Shown piece by piece: positions 15,686 through 23,708 of a stretch of 25,081 nucleotides of DNA. Below the pieces are notes generated by a model. That model ran no database searches and had not been told where the DNA came from. It worked only from the letters and a program-made list of their open reading frames with translations. The translations under genes and the position numbers were made by a program. Within the stretch, counting starts at the first letter, position 1, and every line of letters starts with the position of its first letter. The DNA is from Pseudomonadota bacterium (GTDB taxonomy: Bacteria; Pseudomonadota; Gammaproteobacteria; Steroidobacterales; Steroidobacteraceae): NCBI GenBank assembly GCA_023428645.1, contig JAEYXD010000225.1, positions 1 to 25,081 of the forward strand, written 5' to 3'.

Positions 15686-15724
15686 CCTTCCGTCAGGCTG
15701 GTGCTCCCAGCCTGGCGAGGAAGG
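15686..15724 (+). promoter_or_regulatory. hairpin covering the corA ribosome-binding site
   Basis: The two-part stem pairs CCTTCC (15686-15691) with GGAAGG (15719-15724), then CAGGCTGG (15694-15701) with CCAGCCTG (15707-15714), around a TGCTC loop. An internal loop of GT opposite GCGA separates the stems. The right-hand arm is part of the purine-rich GAGGAAGG that serves as the corA ribosome-binding site, so folding would hide it. No T-tract follows, so it is not a typical rho-independent terminator. A role in controlling corA translation is inference. Confidence 0.5.
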
Positions 15725-15727
15725 CCG

Positions 15728-16693
15728 ATGATCATTCGATGTGTCGTCTATAAGGACGGCCGCAAGCTCGCCGACATCCAGCCGAGCGAGATTCATCAGT
15801 ACGTCGATCGACCGGATTGTTTCCTCTGGGTCGCGCTGTTCGAGCCCGACGCCGGTACGCTCGAGCAGATGCAGCAGGAGTTTCGGCTGCATCCGCTCGC
15901 GGTCGAGGATGCGCGGCACGGCCATCAACGGCCTAAGTTCGAGGAGTACGGCGATTCGCTGTTCGTCGTATTGCACACGATCGAGGAGGCCCCCGAGGGC
16001 CTGCGGGTCGGCGAAGTCGATATTTTCGCCGGACGCAATTACGTCCTGTCCGTGCGCACGAACAGCGAACGCGGCTTTCAGGACGTGCGCGTGCGCACCG
16101 AAGCCGATCCGCGCATGTTGGGTCACGGCGCGGGTTACGTGCTGTATGCGTTGATCGACGCCGTCGTCGATCGCTATTTCCCGATTCTCGACCAGCTCGA
16201 AAGCGAGCTGGAAGCGATCGAGGAGCGGATCTTCGCGAACGCCTCGCCGCGCGCGAACATCGAGGCGCTCTATGCCTTGAAGCAGCAGTTCATGATCGTG
16301 AAGCACGCGGTCGCGCCGCTGCTCGACGGCATGATGAACCTCACCGGCGCACGCGTGCCGATCGCGTGCGCGGGGTTGCAGGAATACTTTCGCGACATCT
16401 ACGATCACCTGCTGCGTCTCAATCAAACGATCGATCACGCGCGCGACACCGTCGCCAGCGCGACGTCCGTGAACCTCGCGATGATCACGCTGCAGGAGAG
16501 CGAGACGATGAAGCGCCTGGCCGCGTACGCGGCGCTCGTCGCGGTGCCGACGCTGATCGCGGGCATCTACGGCATGAACTTCCAGCACATGCCGGAGCTC
16601 GAGTGGGTGTACGGCTATCCGATCGCGCTCGGCGTGATGGCCGCGATCGACGGCTACCTGTTCTATCGCCTGCGCAAGGCGAAATGGCTCTGA
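15728..16693 (+). CDS. corA: CorA-family magnesium/cobalt transporter
   Basis: Divalent cation channel of 321 residues. The start ATG 15728 follows the purine-rich GAGGAAGG. The N-terminal cytoplasmic alpha/beta and long-helix domain covers about residues 1-260, with H-P-L-A-V-E-D-A near 58, R-P-K-F-E-E-Y near 71 and a coiled region with L-E-S-E-L-E-A-I-E-E-R-I. The first membrane helix (about 266-285) ends with the signature Y-G-M-N (Gly282, Met283, Asn284), the selectivity filter of the family. A short loop with M-P-E-L follows, then a second helix (about 298-314) and a basic end R-L-R-K-A-K. CorA forms a pentamer in the inner membrane and imports Mg2+, sometimes Co2+ or Ni2+. An outer-membrane protein gene follows 35 bases later. 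Confidence 0.93.
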   Translation: MIIRCVVYKDGRKLADIQPSEIHQYVDRPDCFLWVALFEPDAGTLEQMQQEFRLHPLAVEDARHGHQRPKFEEYGDSLFVVLHTIEEAPEGLRVGEVDIFAGRNYVLSVRTNSERGFQDVRVRTEADPRMLGHGAGYVLYALIDAVVDRYFPILDQLESELEAIEERIFANASPRANIEALYALKQQFMIVKHAVAPLLDGMMNLTGARVPIACAGLQEYFRDIYDHLLRLNQTIDHARDTVASATSVNLAMITLQESETMKRLAAYAALVAVPTLIAGIYGMNFQHMPELEWVYGYPIALGVMAAIDGYLFYRLRKAKWL

Positions 16694-16728
16694 TAGTCTC
16701 CCCCCCTTTGCATGCATGGGGATTCAGG

Positions 16729-17424
16729 ATGAAGCGGCTAGTGTTCGTTGCGCTATCGATAGTCTGTATGGCGCCGACAGTTGCGGTGAGAGCCGACGAA
16801 GGTTTCTACCTCGGGATCGAAGGAGGGCAGGGGCGGACACAATTCGATTTCGAGGCGACGTTCGTGCCCGACGAGACGTATGCGGATCGCGAGGACACGA
16901 TGCAGGGCGTTTACGGCGGCTATACCTTCACGAAGCACTTCGGGTTCGAACTCGCGTACGCCGACCTCGGAACGACCAGCTTTACATACGTTCGCAACCT
17001 GACGTTCCCGCAAGTATCGCCGCATCCGCCTCGCGACGTGGAGCTTGTGTCGCGTTCGAGCTTCGAGGCTGCGCTGGTAGCGATGTCCCTATTGGGTCGA
17101 TACGAGCTGGGAAGGGGAGTGTCGCTGACGGGGCGTTTCGGTCTCGCGCAACATCGCCTGGACGCGCATCGGCGCACGACCGAGATCGGTCCACCTCCGG
17201 CCACGCCCCCGATCACCGCACCCAGCGGCGGCGGGGTCCGCGGCGAGGACACCTACCGTCAGGTGGCCTATGTTTTCGGCATCGGCATCGAATGGAATGT
17301 GCATCGCCATTGGGCGCTGCGACTGCAAGCTCAGCAATACGTCATTGACGGCGATGAAGAGTTCGATGCGATCCGCCGCGACTCCGTGACGACGCTCACT
17401 GGCGGTGTGGAATACCGCTTCTGA
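16729..17424 (+). CDS. outer-membrane beta-barrel protein (OmpA/OmpW-like porin fold)
   Basis: Protein of 231 residues with a signal peptide M-K-R-L-V-F-V-A-L-S-I...A-V-R-A (cleavage near residue 22). The mature part is made of alternating beta strands: G-F-Y-L-G-I-E-G-G-Q-G, G-V-Y-G-G-Y-T-F-T-K-H-F-G-F-E-L-A-Y, L-L-G-R-Y-E-L, L-T-G-R-F-G-L-A, V-F-G-I-G-I-E-W and a final strand ending in Y-R-F. A C-terminal aromatic (Phe) is the expected signal for the Bam assembly machinery. This fits an eight-stranded OmpA-like or OmpW-like barrel; no peptidoglycan-binding domain is present. The start ATG 16729 is preceded by GGGGA at about seven bases. Function beyond a surface barrel is unknown. It could share the corA transcript. 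Confidence 0.85.
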   Translation: MKRLVFVALSIVCMAPTVAVRADEGFYLGIEGGQGRTQFDFEATFVPDETYADREDTMQGVYGGYTFTKHFGFELAYADLGTTSFTYVRNLTFPQVSPHPPRDVELVSRSSFEAALVAMSLLGRYELGRGVSLTGRFGLAQHRLDAHRRTTEIGPPPATPPITAPSGGGVRGEDTYRQVAYVFGIGIEWNVHRHWALRLQAQQYVIDGDEEFDAIRRDSVTTLTGGVEYRF

Positions 17425-17433
17425 GCGGGACGC

Positions 17434-17955
17434 TCACGACAGCATGCGCGCTCGTGCGATCGCGCGCTCGTGACGGCTCGTAAGGAGCGCACCGATCGCG
17501 AGGCCGCCCGCGATGGCCGCGAACACACCCGCGATGTTGCCGCGGTTCAGATGCGCCTCGAATCCAGGCGTCAGTCGCTTCGGCATCAAGCCATAGTCGA
17601 CGACGGCTGCGGTCGCGCTCATCAGTGCTGCATCGCGCAGGATCGTCGCTGGCGTTCGTTCGCGCTCGCTCGCGAGCAGGCGATGATAGAACACGGCCCA
17701 CATGAGCGCAGACGCGTGGTGGGTCGCGTAGCCGAGCGCGGTGTGGCGCACCGACGGCTCGACGGCATGGAATGATTCCTCGTTGCCCCACAACCAATGG
17801 CTCGTCGCGTTCGTCGGCGCGAAGGGCTTGCCGACGCGCTGCTTCCCGAGCCAGGCGAGCACGCCTGTCGACAAAATGCTGGCGAGCGTTCCCGACACCA
17901 GGGCCTGCCGGCCGCTATCGATCCAGCGATTCGTTTCGGTCGTTGAGTGCGTCAT
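17434..17955 (-). CDS. conserved membrane protein of unknown function (paralogue of the gene at 13360-13899)
   Basis: Protein of 173 residues from the ATG at 17955; an upstream ATG at 18054 would add 33 residues that the paralogue lacks, so I reject it. It has a hydrophobic helix near residues 15-30, then N-A-T-S-H-W-L-W-G, R-H-T-A-L-G-Y, T-H-H-A-S-A-L-M-W-A-V, a second helix, V-D-Y-G-L-M-P-K-R-L-T-P-G-F-E-A-H-L and a final hydrophobic helix. These blocks match the gene at 13360-13899 in order and spacing. The family is not one I can name. The gene is divergent from pgm, with about 100 bases between starts, and convergent with the outer-membrane protein gene. Confidence 0.82.
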   Translation of the reverse strand: MTHSTTETNRWIDSGRQALVSGTLASILSTGVLAWLGKQRVGKPFAPTNATSHWLWGNEESFHAVEPSVRHTALGYATHHASALMWAVFYHRLLASERERTPATILRDAALMSATAAVVDYGLMPKRLTPGFEAHLNRGNIAGVFAAIAGGLAIGALLTSRHERAIARARMLS

Positions 17956-18057
17956 GCAAGCGGCTCTCGGCGGTTTCTCATGTGCGAACGCGGGAGCGCG
18001 TGCGAAAGATTCATGCGTTAGATAGGATCGGCGCCGCAGCCATTCAAGGAACATTCC

Positions 18058-19704
18058 GTGAGCTCACGACTCAGTCCGCTGGCAGGCAAGCCGTTGCCGC
18101 ATGATTCGCTCGTCGACGTCCCGAAACTCGTGGCCGCGTACTATCAAATCGCGCCGGACATGTCCGTGGCCGCGCAGCGCGTCGCTTTCGGCACTTCAGG
18201 TCATCGCGGCGTTTCGTTCGATGGCAGTTTCAACGAGGCGCACGTCGTCGCGATCACGCAAGCCATCTGCGAGTACCGCAAGTCCAAGGACATCGATGGG
18301 CCGCTCCACATGGGCTTCGATTCGCATGCGCTGTCGATTCCCGCGTTCGGCAGCGCGCTCGAGGTCCTGGCCGCGAACGAGGTCGAGACGCGCATCGCGC
18401 AGGGCGACGAATACACGCCGACGCCCGCGATCTCCCAGGCGATCCTGGTCTACAACCGCGAGCGCGAGCGCGGCCTCGCCGATGGCATCGTGATCACGCC
18501 CTCGCACAATCCGCCTGACGGCGGCGGCTTCAAATACAACCCGCCGAACGGCGGCCCCGCGGACACGGATGTGACGAAATGGATCGAGCAGCGCGCGAAT
18601 CAAATCATCGCGGGCGGGCTCACGGAGGTCCGGCGCATGCCGTTGCCGCGCGCACGCAAGGCGCCGACGACGCACGAGTTCGATTTCGTGACGAGCTATG
18701 TCGAAGATGTCGGCAACGTCATCGACTTCGACGTGATTCGTGGCGCCGCGCCACGGCTGGCGGTGCATCCCCTCGGCGGTGCCGGCGTGCATTACTGGCA
18801 GCGCATCGCTGAGCGCTATCGCATTGATCTGGACGTCTTGAGCACGGAGGTCGATTACACCTTCCGTTTCATGACCGCGGATTGGGATGGCCGCATCCGC
18901 ATGGACCCGTCTTCCTCGTATGCAATGCAAAATCTGATCGGGCTCAAGGACAAGTACGATGTCGCGTTTGCGTGCGACACCGATCACGACCGTCACGGCA
19001 TCGTCACGGGCAGCGCCGGCTTGATGCTGCCGAACCATTATCTCGCCGTGATGATCGACTATCTGTTTCAGAACCGTCCGCAGTGGCGCCCCGACAGCGC
19101 GGTCGGCAAGACGCTCGTGAGCAGCGGCATGATCGATCGCGTCGCGGCGAATCGGGGCCGTCGGCTGTATGAAGTGCCGGTCGGTTTCAAGTGGTTCGTC
19201 GACGGGCTGGTGAGCGGCGCGCTCGGCTTCGGTGGGGAGGAGAGCGCCGGCGCCTCGTTCCTGCGCCGTGATGGGGGTGTGTGGACGACGGACAAGGACG
19301 GCCTCGCGCCCGCGCTGCTGTCAGCCGAGATCACCGCACGCACGAGCCGCGATCCCGGCGAGTGTTATCGCAAGCTCGCGGAAGCGTTCGGCGATCCGGC
19401 GTCGGATCGAGTCGATGCGCCGGCAACGCCGGAGCAGAAACAGAAGCTTGCGAAGCTTGCGCCGTCGCAAATCACGGCGAGCGAGATGGCCGGCGAGAAG
19501 ATCACGGCGGTGCTCGATCGTGCGCCAGGCAACAACGCGGCGCTCGGCGGCATCAAGGTCATGACACAGAACGCATGGTTCGCCGCGCGGCCGTCGGGCA
19601 CCGAGAACATCTATAAGGTATACGCCGAGAGCTTCAAAGGACCGGAACATTTGCAGCAGGTCATCGAAGAGGCCCAGAGCGTCGTCAACGCCGCGCTCGC
19701 CTAG
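18058..19704 (+). CDS. pgm: phosphoglucomutase (alpha-D-glucose phosphate-specific)
   Basis: Enzyme of 548 residues that interconverts glucose 1-phosphate and glucose 6-phosphate, feeding glycogen, UDP-glucose and surface polysaccharide synthesis. The GTG start at 18058 has AAGGA (18046-18050) seven bases upstream, and the length matches the E. coli enzyme (546). The catalytic phosphoserine is Ser149 in T-P-S-H-N-P-P; the Mg2+ loop is D307-T-D-H-D-R-H-G; the sugar-binding loop G-G-E-E-S-A-G-A-S-F lies near 395. The phosphate-binding block R-P-S-G-T-E-N-I-Y-K is near residue 511. F-G-T-S-G-H-R-G near residue 43 is also typical. All key residues are intact. It appears to be its own transcription unit. 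Confidence 0.96.
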   Translation: MSSRLSPLAGKPLPHDSLVDVPKLVAAYYQIAPDMSVAAQRVAFGTSGHRGVSFDGSFNEAHVVAITQAICEYRKSKDIDGPLHMGFDSHALSIPAFGSALEVLAANEVETRIAQGDEYTPTPAISQAILVYNRERERGLADGIVITPSHNPPDGGGFKYNPPNGGPADTDVTKWIEQRANQIIAGGLTEVRRMPLPRARKAPTTHEFDFVTSYVEDVGNVIDFDVIRGAAPRLAVHPLGGAGVHYWQRIAERYRIDLDVLSTEVDYTFRFMTADWDGRIRMDPSSSYAMQNLIGLKDKYDVAFACDTDHDRHGIVTGSAGLMLPNHYLAVMIDYLFQNRPQWRPDSAVGKTLVSSGMIDRVAANRGRRLYEVPVGFKWFVDGLVSGALGFGGEESAGASFLRRDGGVWTTDKDGLAPALLSAEITARTSRDPGECYRKLAEAFGDPASDRVDAPATPEQKQKLAKLAPSQITASEMAGEKITAVLDRAPGNNAALGGIKVMTQNAWFAARPSGTENIYKVYAESFKGPEHLQQVIEEAQSVVNAALA

Positions 19705-19708
19705 ATTC

Positions 19709-19724
19709 GACTCGGGTTCGAGTC
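19709..19724 (+). terminator. short hairpin after pgm
   Basis: GACTCG (19709-19714) pairs perfectly with CGAGTC (19719-19724) around a GGTT loop, five bases after the pgm stop. There is no T-tract, so it could be a weak terminator or 3'-end stabiliser rather than a clear rho-independent terminator. Confidence 0.3.
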
Positions 19725-19791
19725 ACGGCGCGCTCCACGCGGCGAGTCCGCTGCCTGCGTGGGCGTCGCTTAAGACACGGCCATCACCATT

Positions 19792-19815
19792 ACAATCACA
19801 ACCACAATCACAATC
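19792..19815 (+). repeat. hexanucleotide tandem repeat before doxX
   Basis: Four consecutive six-base units, ACAATC ACAACC ACAATC ACAATC (19792-19815), with one base change in the second unit. The block begins 36 bases before the doxX start codon and ends twelve bases before it, just upstream of the ribosome-binding region (GACAGG, 19816-19821). Such repeats can change length by slippage. Here that would alter leader spacing rather than reading frame. Confidence 0.8.
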
Positions 19816-19827
19816 GACAGGCAACTC

Positions 19828-20208
19828 ATGCACGACATCGGCAAATTGATTCTGCGACTCGTCCTCGGCATCAGCGTGCTACTGCACGGCATCGCGAAGC
19901 TCACCGGCGGGATTGGCTTCATCACGAGCGTCGTGGCGAAGGCCGGATTGCCGTCCTTCGTTGCTTACGGTGTGTACCTCGGCGAGGTCATTGCGCCGCT
20001 GCTCGTGATTCTCGGCTGGTATTCGCGCGCTGGCGCCGTGCTGATCGCGCTCAACATGGTGTTCGCGATTGCCCTCGTGCACTCGGGCCAATTGTTTGCG
20101 CTCGGGCAGACCGGCGGCTGGGCGCTGGAGCTGCAAGGCATGTTCTTGTTCACCGCGGTTGCGGTGGCGTTGCTCGGACCGGGCCGTTTTTCGCTCAACG
20201 CGCGTTGA
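19828..20208 (+). CDS. DoxX family membrane protein
   Basis: Integral membrane protein of 126 residues with four predicted helices: L-I-L-R-L-V-L-G-I-S-V-L-L-H-G-I-A-K-L near 6-25, Y-L-G-E-V-I-A-P-L-L-V-I-L-G-W near 50-65, A-V-L-I-A-L-N-M-V-F-A-I near 70-83 and F-L-F-T-A-V-A-V-A-L-L-G-P-G-R-F-S at the end. L-H-G-x-x-K in helix 1 and G-P-G-R-x-S at the end are DoxX/YphA hallmarks. Members are linked to redox or sulphur stress, but biochemical roles are mostly unproven. The VOC gene follows after 28 bases, suggesting one transcript. The leader carries the hexanucleotide repeat. Confidence 0.9.
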   Translation: MHDIGKLILRLVLGISVLLHGIAKLTGGIGFITSVVAKAGLPSFVAYGVYLGEVIAPLLVILGWYSRAGAVLIALNMVFAIALVHSGQLFALGQTGGWALELQGMFLFTAVAVALLGPGRFSLNAR

Positions 20209-20236
20209 GCAGACGAACATCCTTCGACGAGTCGCC

Positions 20237-20656
20237 ATGAAAGCACGCATCACGTTATTGACGCTCGGCGTCGACGATCTCGAACGAGCCGTCGCGTTCT
20301 ATCGCGACGGCCTGGGCCTGCCGACCGACGGCATCGTGGGGACGCAGTTCGAGCACGGCGCCGTCGCGTTCTTCGAACTGGAGCGGGGCCTCAAGCTCGC
20401 GCTGTGGCCTCGCAAGAGCCTGGCGCACGATACGAATCTGCCCGTGAGGAAGCCGGCCGTGACGGATCTCTGTATTGCTCACAATGTCGGCTCGAAGGCC
20501 GAAGTCGATGACGTGATGGAGCAGGCGCGACGGGCAGGGGCGACGATCGTGAAGCTGCCGCACGACACGTTCTGGGGCGGCTATAGCGGCTACTTCCAAG
20601 ATCCCGATCAGCACCTCTGGGAAGTGGTGTGGAATCCGCAGTGGTCGGAGCCCTGA
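20237..20656 (+). CDS. VOC (glyoxalase-like) protein
   Basis: Cytoplasmic protein of 139 residues. I chose the ATG at 20237, since the first strand of the fold (R-I-T-L-L-T-L-G-V-D-D-L-E-R-A-V-A-F-Y-R-D-G-L-G-L) begins right after it. The two VOC modules are visible; the second begins D-L-C-I-A-H-N-V and ends Y-S-G-Y-F-Q-D-P-D-Q-H-L-W-E-V-V-W-N. The ending D-P-D-x-H-x-W-E holds a glutamate in the usual metal-ligand place. The reaction is unknown. The gene sits 28 bases after doxX on the same strand, so it is likely the second gene of a two-gene operon. A purine-rich site upstream (GACGAG) is weak. It is unrelated in detail to the VOC gene at 15236. Confidence 0.88.
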   Translation: MKARITLLTLGVDDLERAVAFYRDGLGLPTDGIVGTQFEHGAVAFFELERGLKLALWPRKSLAHDTNLPVRKPAVTDLCIAHNVGSKAEVDDVMEQARRAGATIVKLPHDTFWGGYSGYFQDPDQHLWEVVWNPQWSEP

Positions 20657-20702
20657 TGCGAGCCGGTGACGGGCAGGCCGTCGCGGCGCGGCGCGCGGCC
20701 GA

Positions 20703-20736
20703 GCGGCCGGGACTCAGCATGACTGAGCCCGACCGC
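20703..20736. terminator. imperfect hairpin between convergent VOC and PfpI-type genes
   Basis: The apical stem is CTCAG (20713-20717) with CTGAG (20723-20727) around the loop CATGA. It continues as CGGG with CCCG and GCGG with CCGC, with one bulged A and one C/A mismatch. It lies in the 91-base gap between two convergent stop codons and may stop transcription from both sides. No T-tract is visible, so a rho-independent mechanism is doubtful. Confidence 0.4.
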
Positions 20737-20747
20737 CGCGGCGCGCA

Positions 20748-21347
20748 TCAATGCGTGCTCGGCCGTTGCTCGCCTTGGGCAGGACGCACGCTACGCTGAC
20801 GCGCATGACTGCCTTCCTCGATCTCCTCGATGATCTTGTTGGAGAAGGCTTCCAAGTCGCCGGGATTGCGGCTCGTGATGATGCCGCGATCGGTCACGAC
20901 TTCGCGATCGACCCACTTGCCGCCGGCGTTGATGACGTCCGTCTTGATCGACTTGTACGAGGTGACTTCCCGGCCGCGCACCGCGTCGAGCTCGACGAGC
21001 AGCCACGGCGCATGACAGATCGCCGCGACGACCTTGCCCGAGTCCAGGAACGAGCGGATCAAGTCCAGCGCTTGAGTGTTCACGCGCAGCAGGTCGGGAT
21101 TGATCTGCCCGCCCGGCAGCACGATGGCGTCGTATTCGTCCGCATTCACTTCTGACAGCGATTTGTCGACGGTCACGCTTTCGCCCCAGTCCTTTTCCTT
21201 CCAGCCGCGAATCTGGCCGCGCTCGGGTGAAGCGACGACGACCGTCGCACCTGCATCGCGCAGCTTCTGCAAGGGCACCAGCAGCTCGGATTGTTCGAAG
21301 CCGTTGGTGGCAAGAATGACTACCTTCGCTTGTTGAATCTTGGCCAT
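20748..21347 (-). CDS. DJ-1/PfpI family protein (type 1 glutamine amidotransferase-like)
   Basis: Cytoplasmic protein of 199 residues with GGAGG just upstream of the ATG at 21347. The fold markers are V-V-I-L-A-T-N-G-F-E-Q-S-E-L near residues 9-22 (Glu18), D-A-I-V-L-P-G-G-Q near 73-81 and the nucleophile elbow A-I-C111-H112-A-P-W. Cys111 with Glu18 and His112 is the usual PfpI/YhbO set. Relatives are described as proteases, chaperones or deglycases repairing glycated proteins; the exact activity here is unknown. The last 20 residues are a polar, arginine-rich tail beyond the usual fold. It is divergent from glcB (194 bases apart). Confidence 0.92.
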   Translation of the reverse strand: MAKIQQAKVVILATNGFEQSELLVPLQKLRDAGATVVVASPERGQIRGWKEKDWGESVTVDKSLSEVNADEYDAIVLPGGQINPDLLRVNTQALDLIRSFLDSGKVVAAICHAPWLLVELDAVRGREVTSYKSIKTDVINAGGKWVDREVVTDRGIITSRNPGDLEAFSNKIIEEIEEGSHARQRSVRPAQGEQRPSTH

Positions 21348-21541
21348 GTCGACCTCCGTCGTGTGGGGGGATGAGTTCTAAATCCAGCGTTCCCCTTGCT
21401 GTTCCGAACATCCGCCGCATCGCGAGGTCTCTCGGTCCTGCATCGCGGCATGCGCTCGAGCGCCTGGCGTCGCCTTTGGCCGCTCGCGACCGACGAGGTA
21501 CTATGCCGCCCCCCGCGTGTAACGACCTCGAACTTCCGACC

Positions 21542-23689
21542 ATGACTGACATGCAGACTCGCGCTGGCCTCTCCGTCGCTGCATCGCTCGCAGCCTTCAT
21601 CGAACATAAGGCCCTGCCGGGCACTGGCATCTCGGCCGAAAAATTCTGGAGCGGGCTTGCCGATCTGTTCGCGAAGTTCGCGCCCGAAAATCGGCGGCTG
21701 CTGGCCGAGCGGGATCGTATCCAGGCGAAGCTCGACGAATGGCATACGCAGCACCCCGGCGCGCTGCAGGACATGCAGGCATACCAGGCCTTCCTGCGCG
21801 AGATCGGCTATCTCGTCCCCGAGCCCGCGCCCTTCAAGATCGGCAGTCAGAACGTCGATGACGAAGTCGCGAAGATGGCGGGCCCGCAGCTCGTCGTGCC
21901 CATCCTGAACGATCGTTTCGTGCTGAACGCGGCGAATGCGCGCTGGGGCAGCTTGTACGACGCGCTGTACGGCACCGACGCATTGCCGGGCAAGGCAAGA
22001 CCCGGCGGCTACGATGCCGAGCGCGGGGCGCAAGTCATCTCGCGCGCCAAGGCGTTTCTCGATGAGGCCGTGCCGCTCGCGAGTGGCAAGCACGCGGACG
22101 TGACCGCGTATCAGGTCGTGAACGGCAGCTTGTCGCCGGCGCTCGAGAACGAAGCAGTATTCGCGGGCTATCGCGGCGAGCCGGCGAACCCGAGCGCGAT
22201 TCTGTTCCGGCACAACGGGCTCGGCATCGAGCTTGCGATCGATCGCGGGCATCCGATCGGCCGCACCGATCGCGCGGGCGTCGCGGACATCGTTCTGGAA
22301 TCGGCGCTCACGACGATCGTCGATCTCGAGGATTCCGTCGCCGCCGTCGATGCGGACGACAAGGTGCTCGCGTACGCGAACTGGCTCGGGCTCATGCAGG
22401 GCACGCTCACGGCGACGTTCGACAAGGGCGGGCGCGCGATGACGCGCAAGCTCGAGGCGGACCGCGCGTGGCTCGACCGCTCGGGCAAGGAGTTCACGGT
22501 GCCGGGCCGCGCGCTGCTGTTCGTACGCAACGTCGGTCACCTGATGACGACGCCTGCGATCAAGCTTCCCGATGGCTCCGAAGCGCCGGAAGGCTTGCTC
22601 GATGCGCTGGTCACATCGCTGATCGGCTTGCACGATCTGAAGGGCCTCGGCCGTTTCCACAACAGCCGCAAGGGCTCGATCTACATCGTCAAGCCGAAGA
22701 TGCACGGGCCGCAGGAGGCTGACTTCGCGAATCGTGTATTCGATGCCGTCGAGGATGTGCTTGGCCTGCCGCGTCACACGGTGAAGGTCGGCTTGATGGA
22801 CGAAGAGCGCCGCACGTCGGCGAATCTCGCGGCGTGCATCGCGGCGGTGAAAGATCGCATCGTGTTCATCAATACGGGCTTCCTCGACCGCACGGGCGAT
22901 GAGATGCACACGTCGATGCGCGCGGGCCCGATGATCCGCAAGGGCGACATGAAATCCTCGGAGTGGATCAAGGCGTACGAGGACCGCAACGTGAACATCG
23001 GCCTGGCGAGCGGCTTCGCCGGCGTCGGCCAGATCGGCAAGGGCATGTGGGCGGCGCCGGATCGCATGGCCGACATGATCGCGCAGAAGATCGGACATCC
23101 GCTCGCGGGCGCGTCGACGGCCTGGGTGCCGAGCCCCACGGCCGCAACGCTGCATGCGCTGCACTATCACCAGGTCGATGTGTTCGCGCGCCAGCAGGAG
23201 CTTGCGAGCCGCGCGACGCCGTCGCTCGACAAGTTGCTGACGATTCCGGTGCACGCGGGGCCGAAGTGGTCGGAGCAGGAGATTCGTGAGGAGCTCGACA
23301 ACAACACGCAGGGCATCCTCGGCTATGTCGTGCGCTGGGTGGATCAGGGCATCGGCTGCTCGAAGGTGCCGGACATCAACGACATCGGTCTGATGGAAGA
23401 CCGCGCGACGCTGCGCATTTCATCGCAGCACATCGCGAACTGGCTGTTGCACGGCGTATGCACGCCGGAGCAGGTGGACGAGGCGCTCGTGCGGATGGCG
23501 GCGAAGGTCGATGCGCAGAATGCAGCGGACCCGTTGTATCGGCCGATGGCGCAGCATCCCGAGTCGAGCCTCGCGTTTCGGGCGGCGCGTGCGTTGATCT
23601 TCAATGGCGTGCAGGAGCCGAACGGCTACACGGAGCCCGCGTTGCATCGCTTCCGCGCCAAAGTCAAAGCGCAGCCGAGTCAGAAGTAA
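21542..23689 (+). CDS. glcB: malate synthase G
   Basis: Enzyme of 715 residues that condenses glyoxylate with acetyl-CoA to malate, used in glyoxylate and glycolate metabolism. I chose the ATG at 21542 (M-T-D-M-Q-T-R): the family fold starts about twelve residues later with F-I-E-H-K-A-L-P-G-T-G, as in E. coli GlcB (723 residues). In-frame ATGs at 21503 and 21371 add unmatched sequence, although 21503 has GAGGT close by. Hallmarks: A-P-E-N-R-R-L-L-A-E-R-D-R-I-Q, G-P-Q-L-V-V-P, N-A-A-N-A-R-W-G-S-L-Y-D-A-L-Y-G, L-E-D-S-V-A-A-V-D-A-D-D-K, F-V-R-N-V-G-H-L-M (catalytic Arg), V-K-P-K-M-H-G-P-Q-E, D-E-E-R-R-T-S, G-I-G-C-S-K-V-P-D-I and L-M-E-D-R-A-T-L-R-I-S. All appear intact. No glc operon partners are in the window. 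Confidence 0.96.
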   Translation: MTDMQTRAGLSVAASLAAFIEHKALPGTGISAEKFWSGLADLFAKFAPENRRLLAERDRIQAKLDEWHTQHPGALQDMQAYQAFLREIGYLVPEPAPFKIGSQNVDDEVAKMAGPQLVVPILNDRFVLNAANARWGSLYDALYGTDALPGKARPGGYDAERGAQVISRAKAFLDEAVPLASGKHADVTAYQVVNGSLSPALENEAVFAGYRGEPANPSAILFRHNGLGIELAIDRGHPIGRTDRAGVADIVLESALTTIVDLEDSVAAVDADDKVLAYANWLGLMQGTLTATFDKGGRAMTRKLEADRAWLDRSGKEFTVPGRALLFVRNVGHLMTTPAIKLPDGSEAPEGLLDALVTSLIGLHDLKGLGRFHNSRKGSIYIVKPKMHGPQEADFANRVFDAVEDVLGLPRHTVKVGLMDEERRTSANLAACIAAVKDRIVFINTGFLDRTGDEMHTSMRAGPMIRKGDMKSSEWIKAYEDRNVNIGLASGFAGVGQIGKGMWAAPDRMADMIAQKIGHPLAGASTAWVPSPTAATLHALHYHQVDVFARQQELASRATPSLDKLLTIPVHAGPKWSEQEIREELDNNTQGILGYVVRWVDQGIGCSKVPDINDIGLMEDRATLRISSQHIANWLLHGVCTPEQVDEALVRMAAKVDAQNAADPLYRPMAQHPESSLAFRAARALIFNGVQEPNGYTEPALHRFRAKVKAQPSQK

Positions 23690-23708
23690 GGCCGCGCTCG
23701 CTCCGGTC

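Noticed and set aside
15125..16717. 530-residue minus-strand frame opposite the VOC and corA genes
   Set aside because: It mirrors two well-supported plus-strand genes, and its composition is that of an antisense shadow.
16700..16722. C-run, TGCATGCA and G-run before the outer-membrane protein gene as a terminator
   Set aside because: The palindrome is short, the C/G arms are unequal and no T-tract follows; the G-run is better read as part of the ribosome-binding site.
19701..19735. tRNA-like GGTTCGAGTC after pgm
   Set aside because: It resembles a T-arm, but there is no anticodon arm, D-arm or acceptor stem around it; a simple six-base hairpin explains it.
21320..23254. 644-residue open frame on the minus strand opposite glcB
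   Set aside because: It is arginine- and histidine-rich, matches no family, and lies opposite an unmistakable malate synthase G. Long antisense frames are expected at this GC content.
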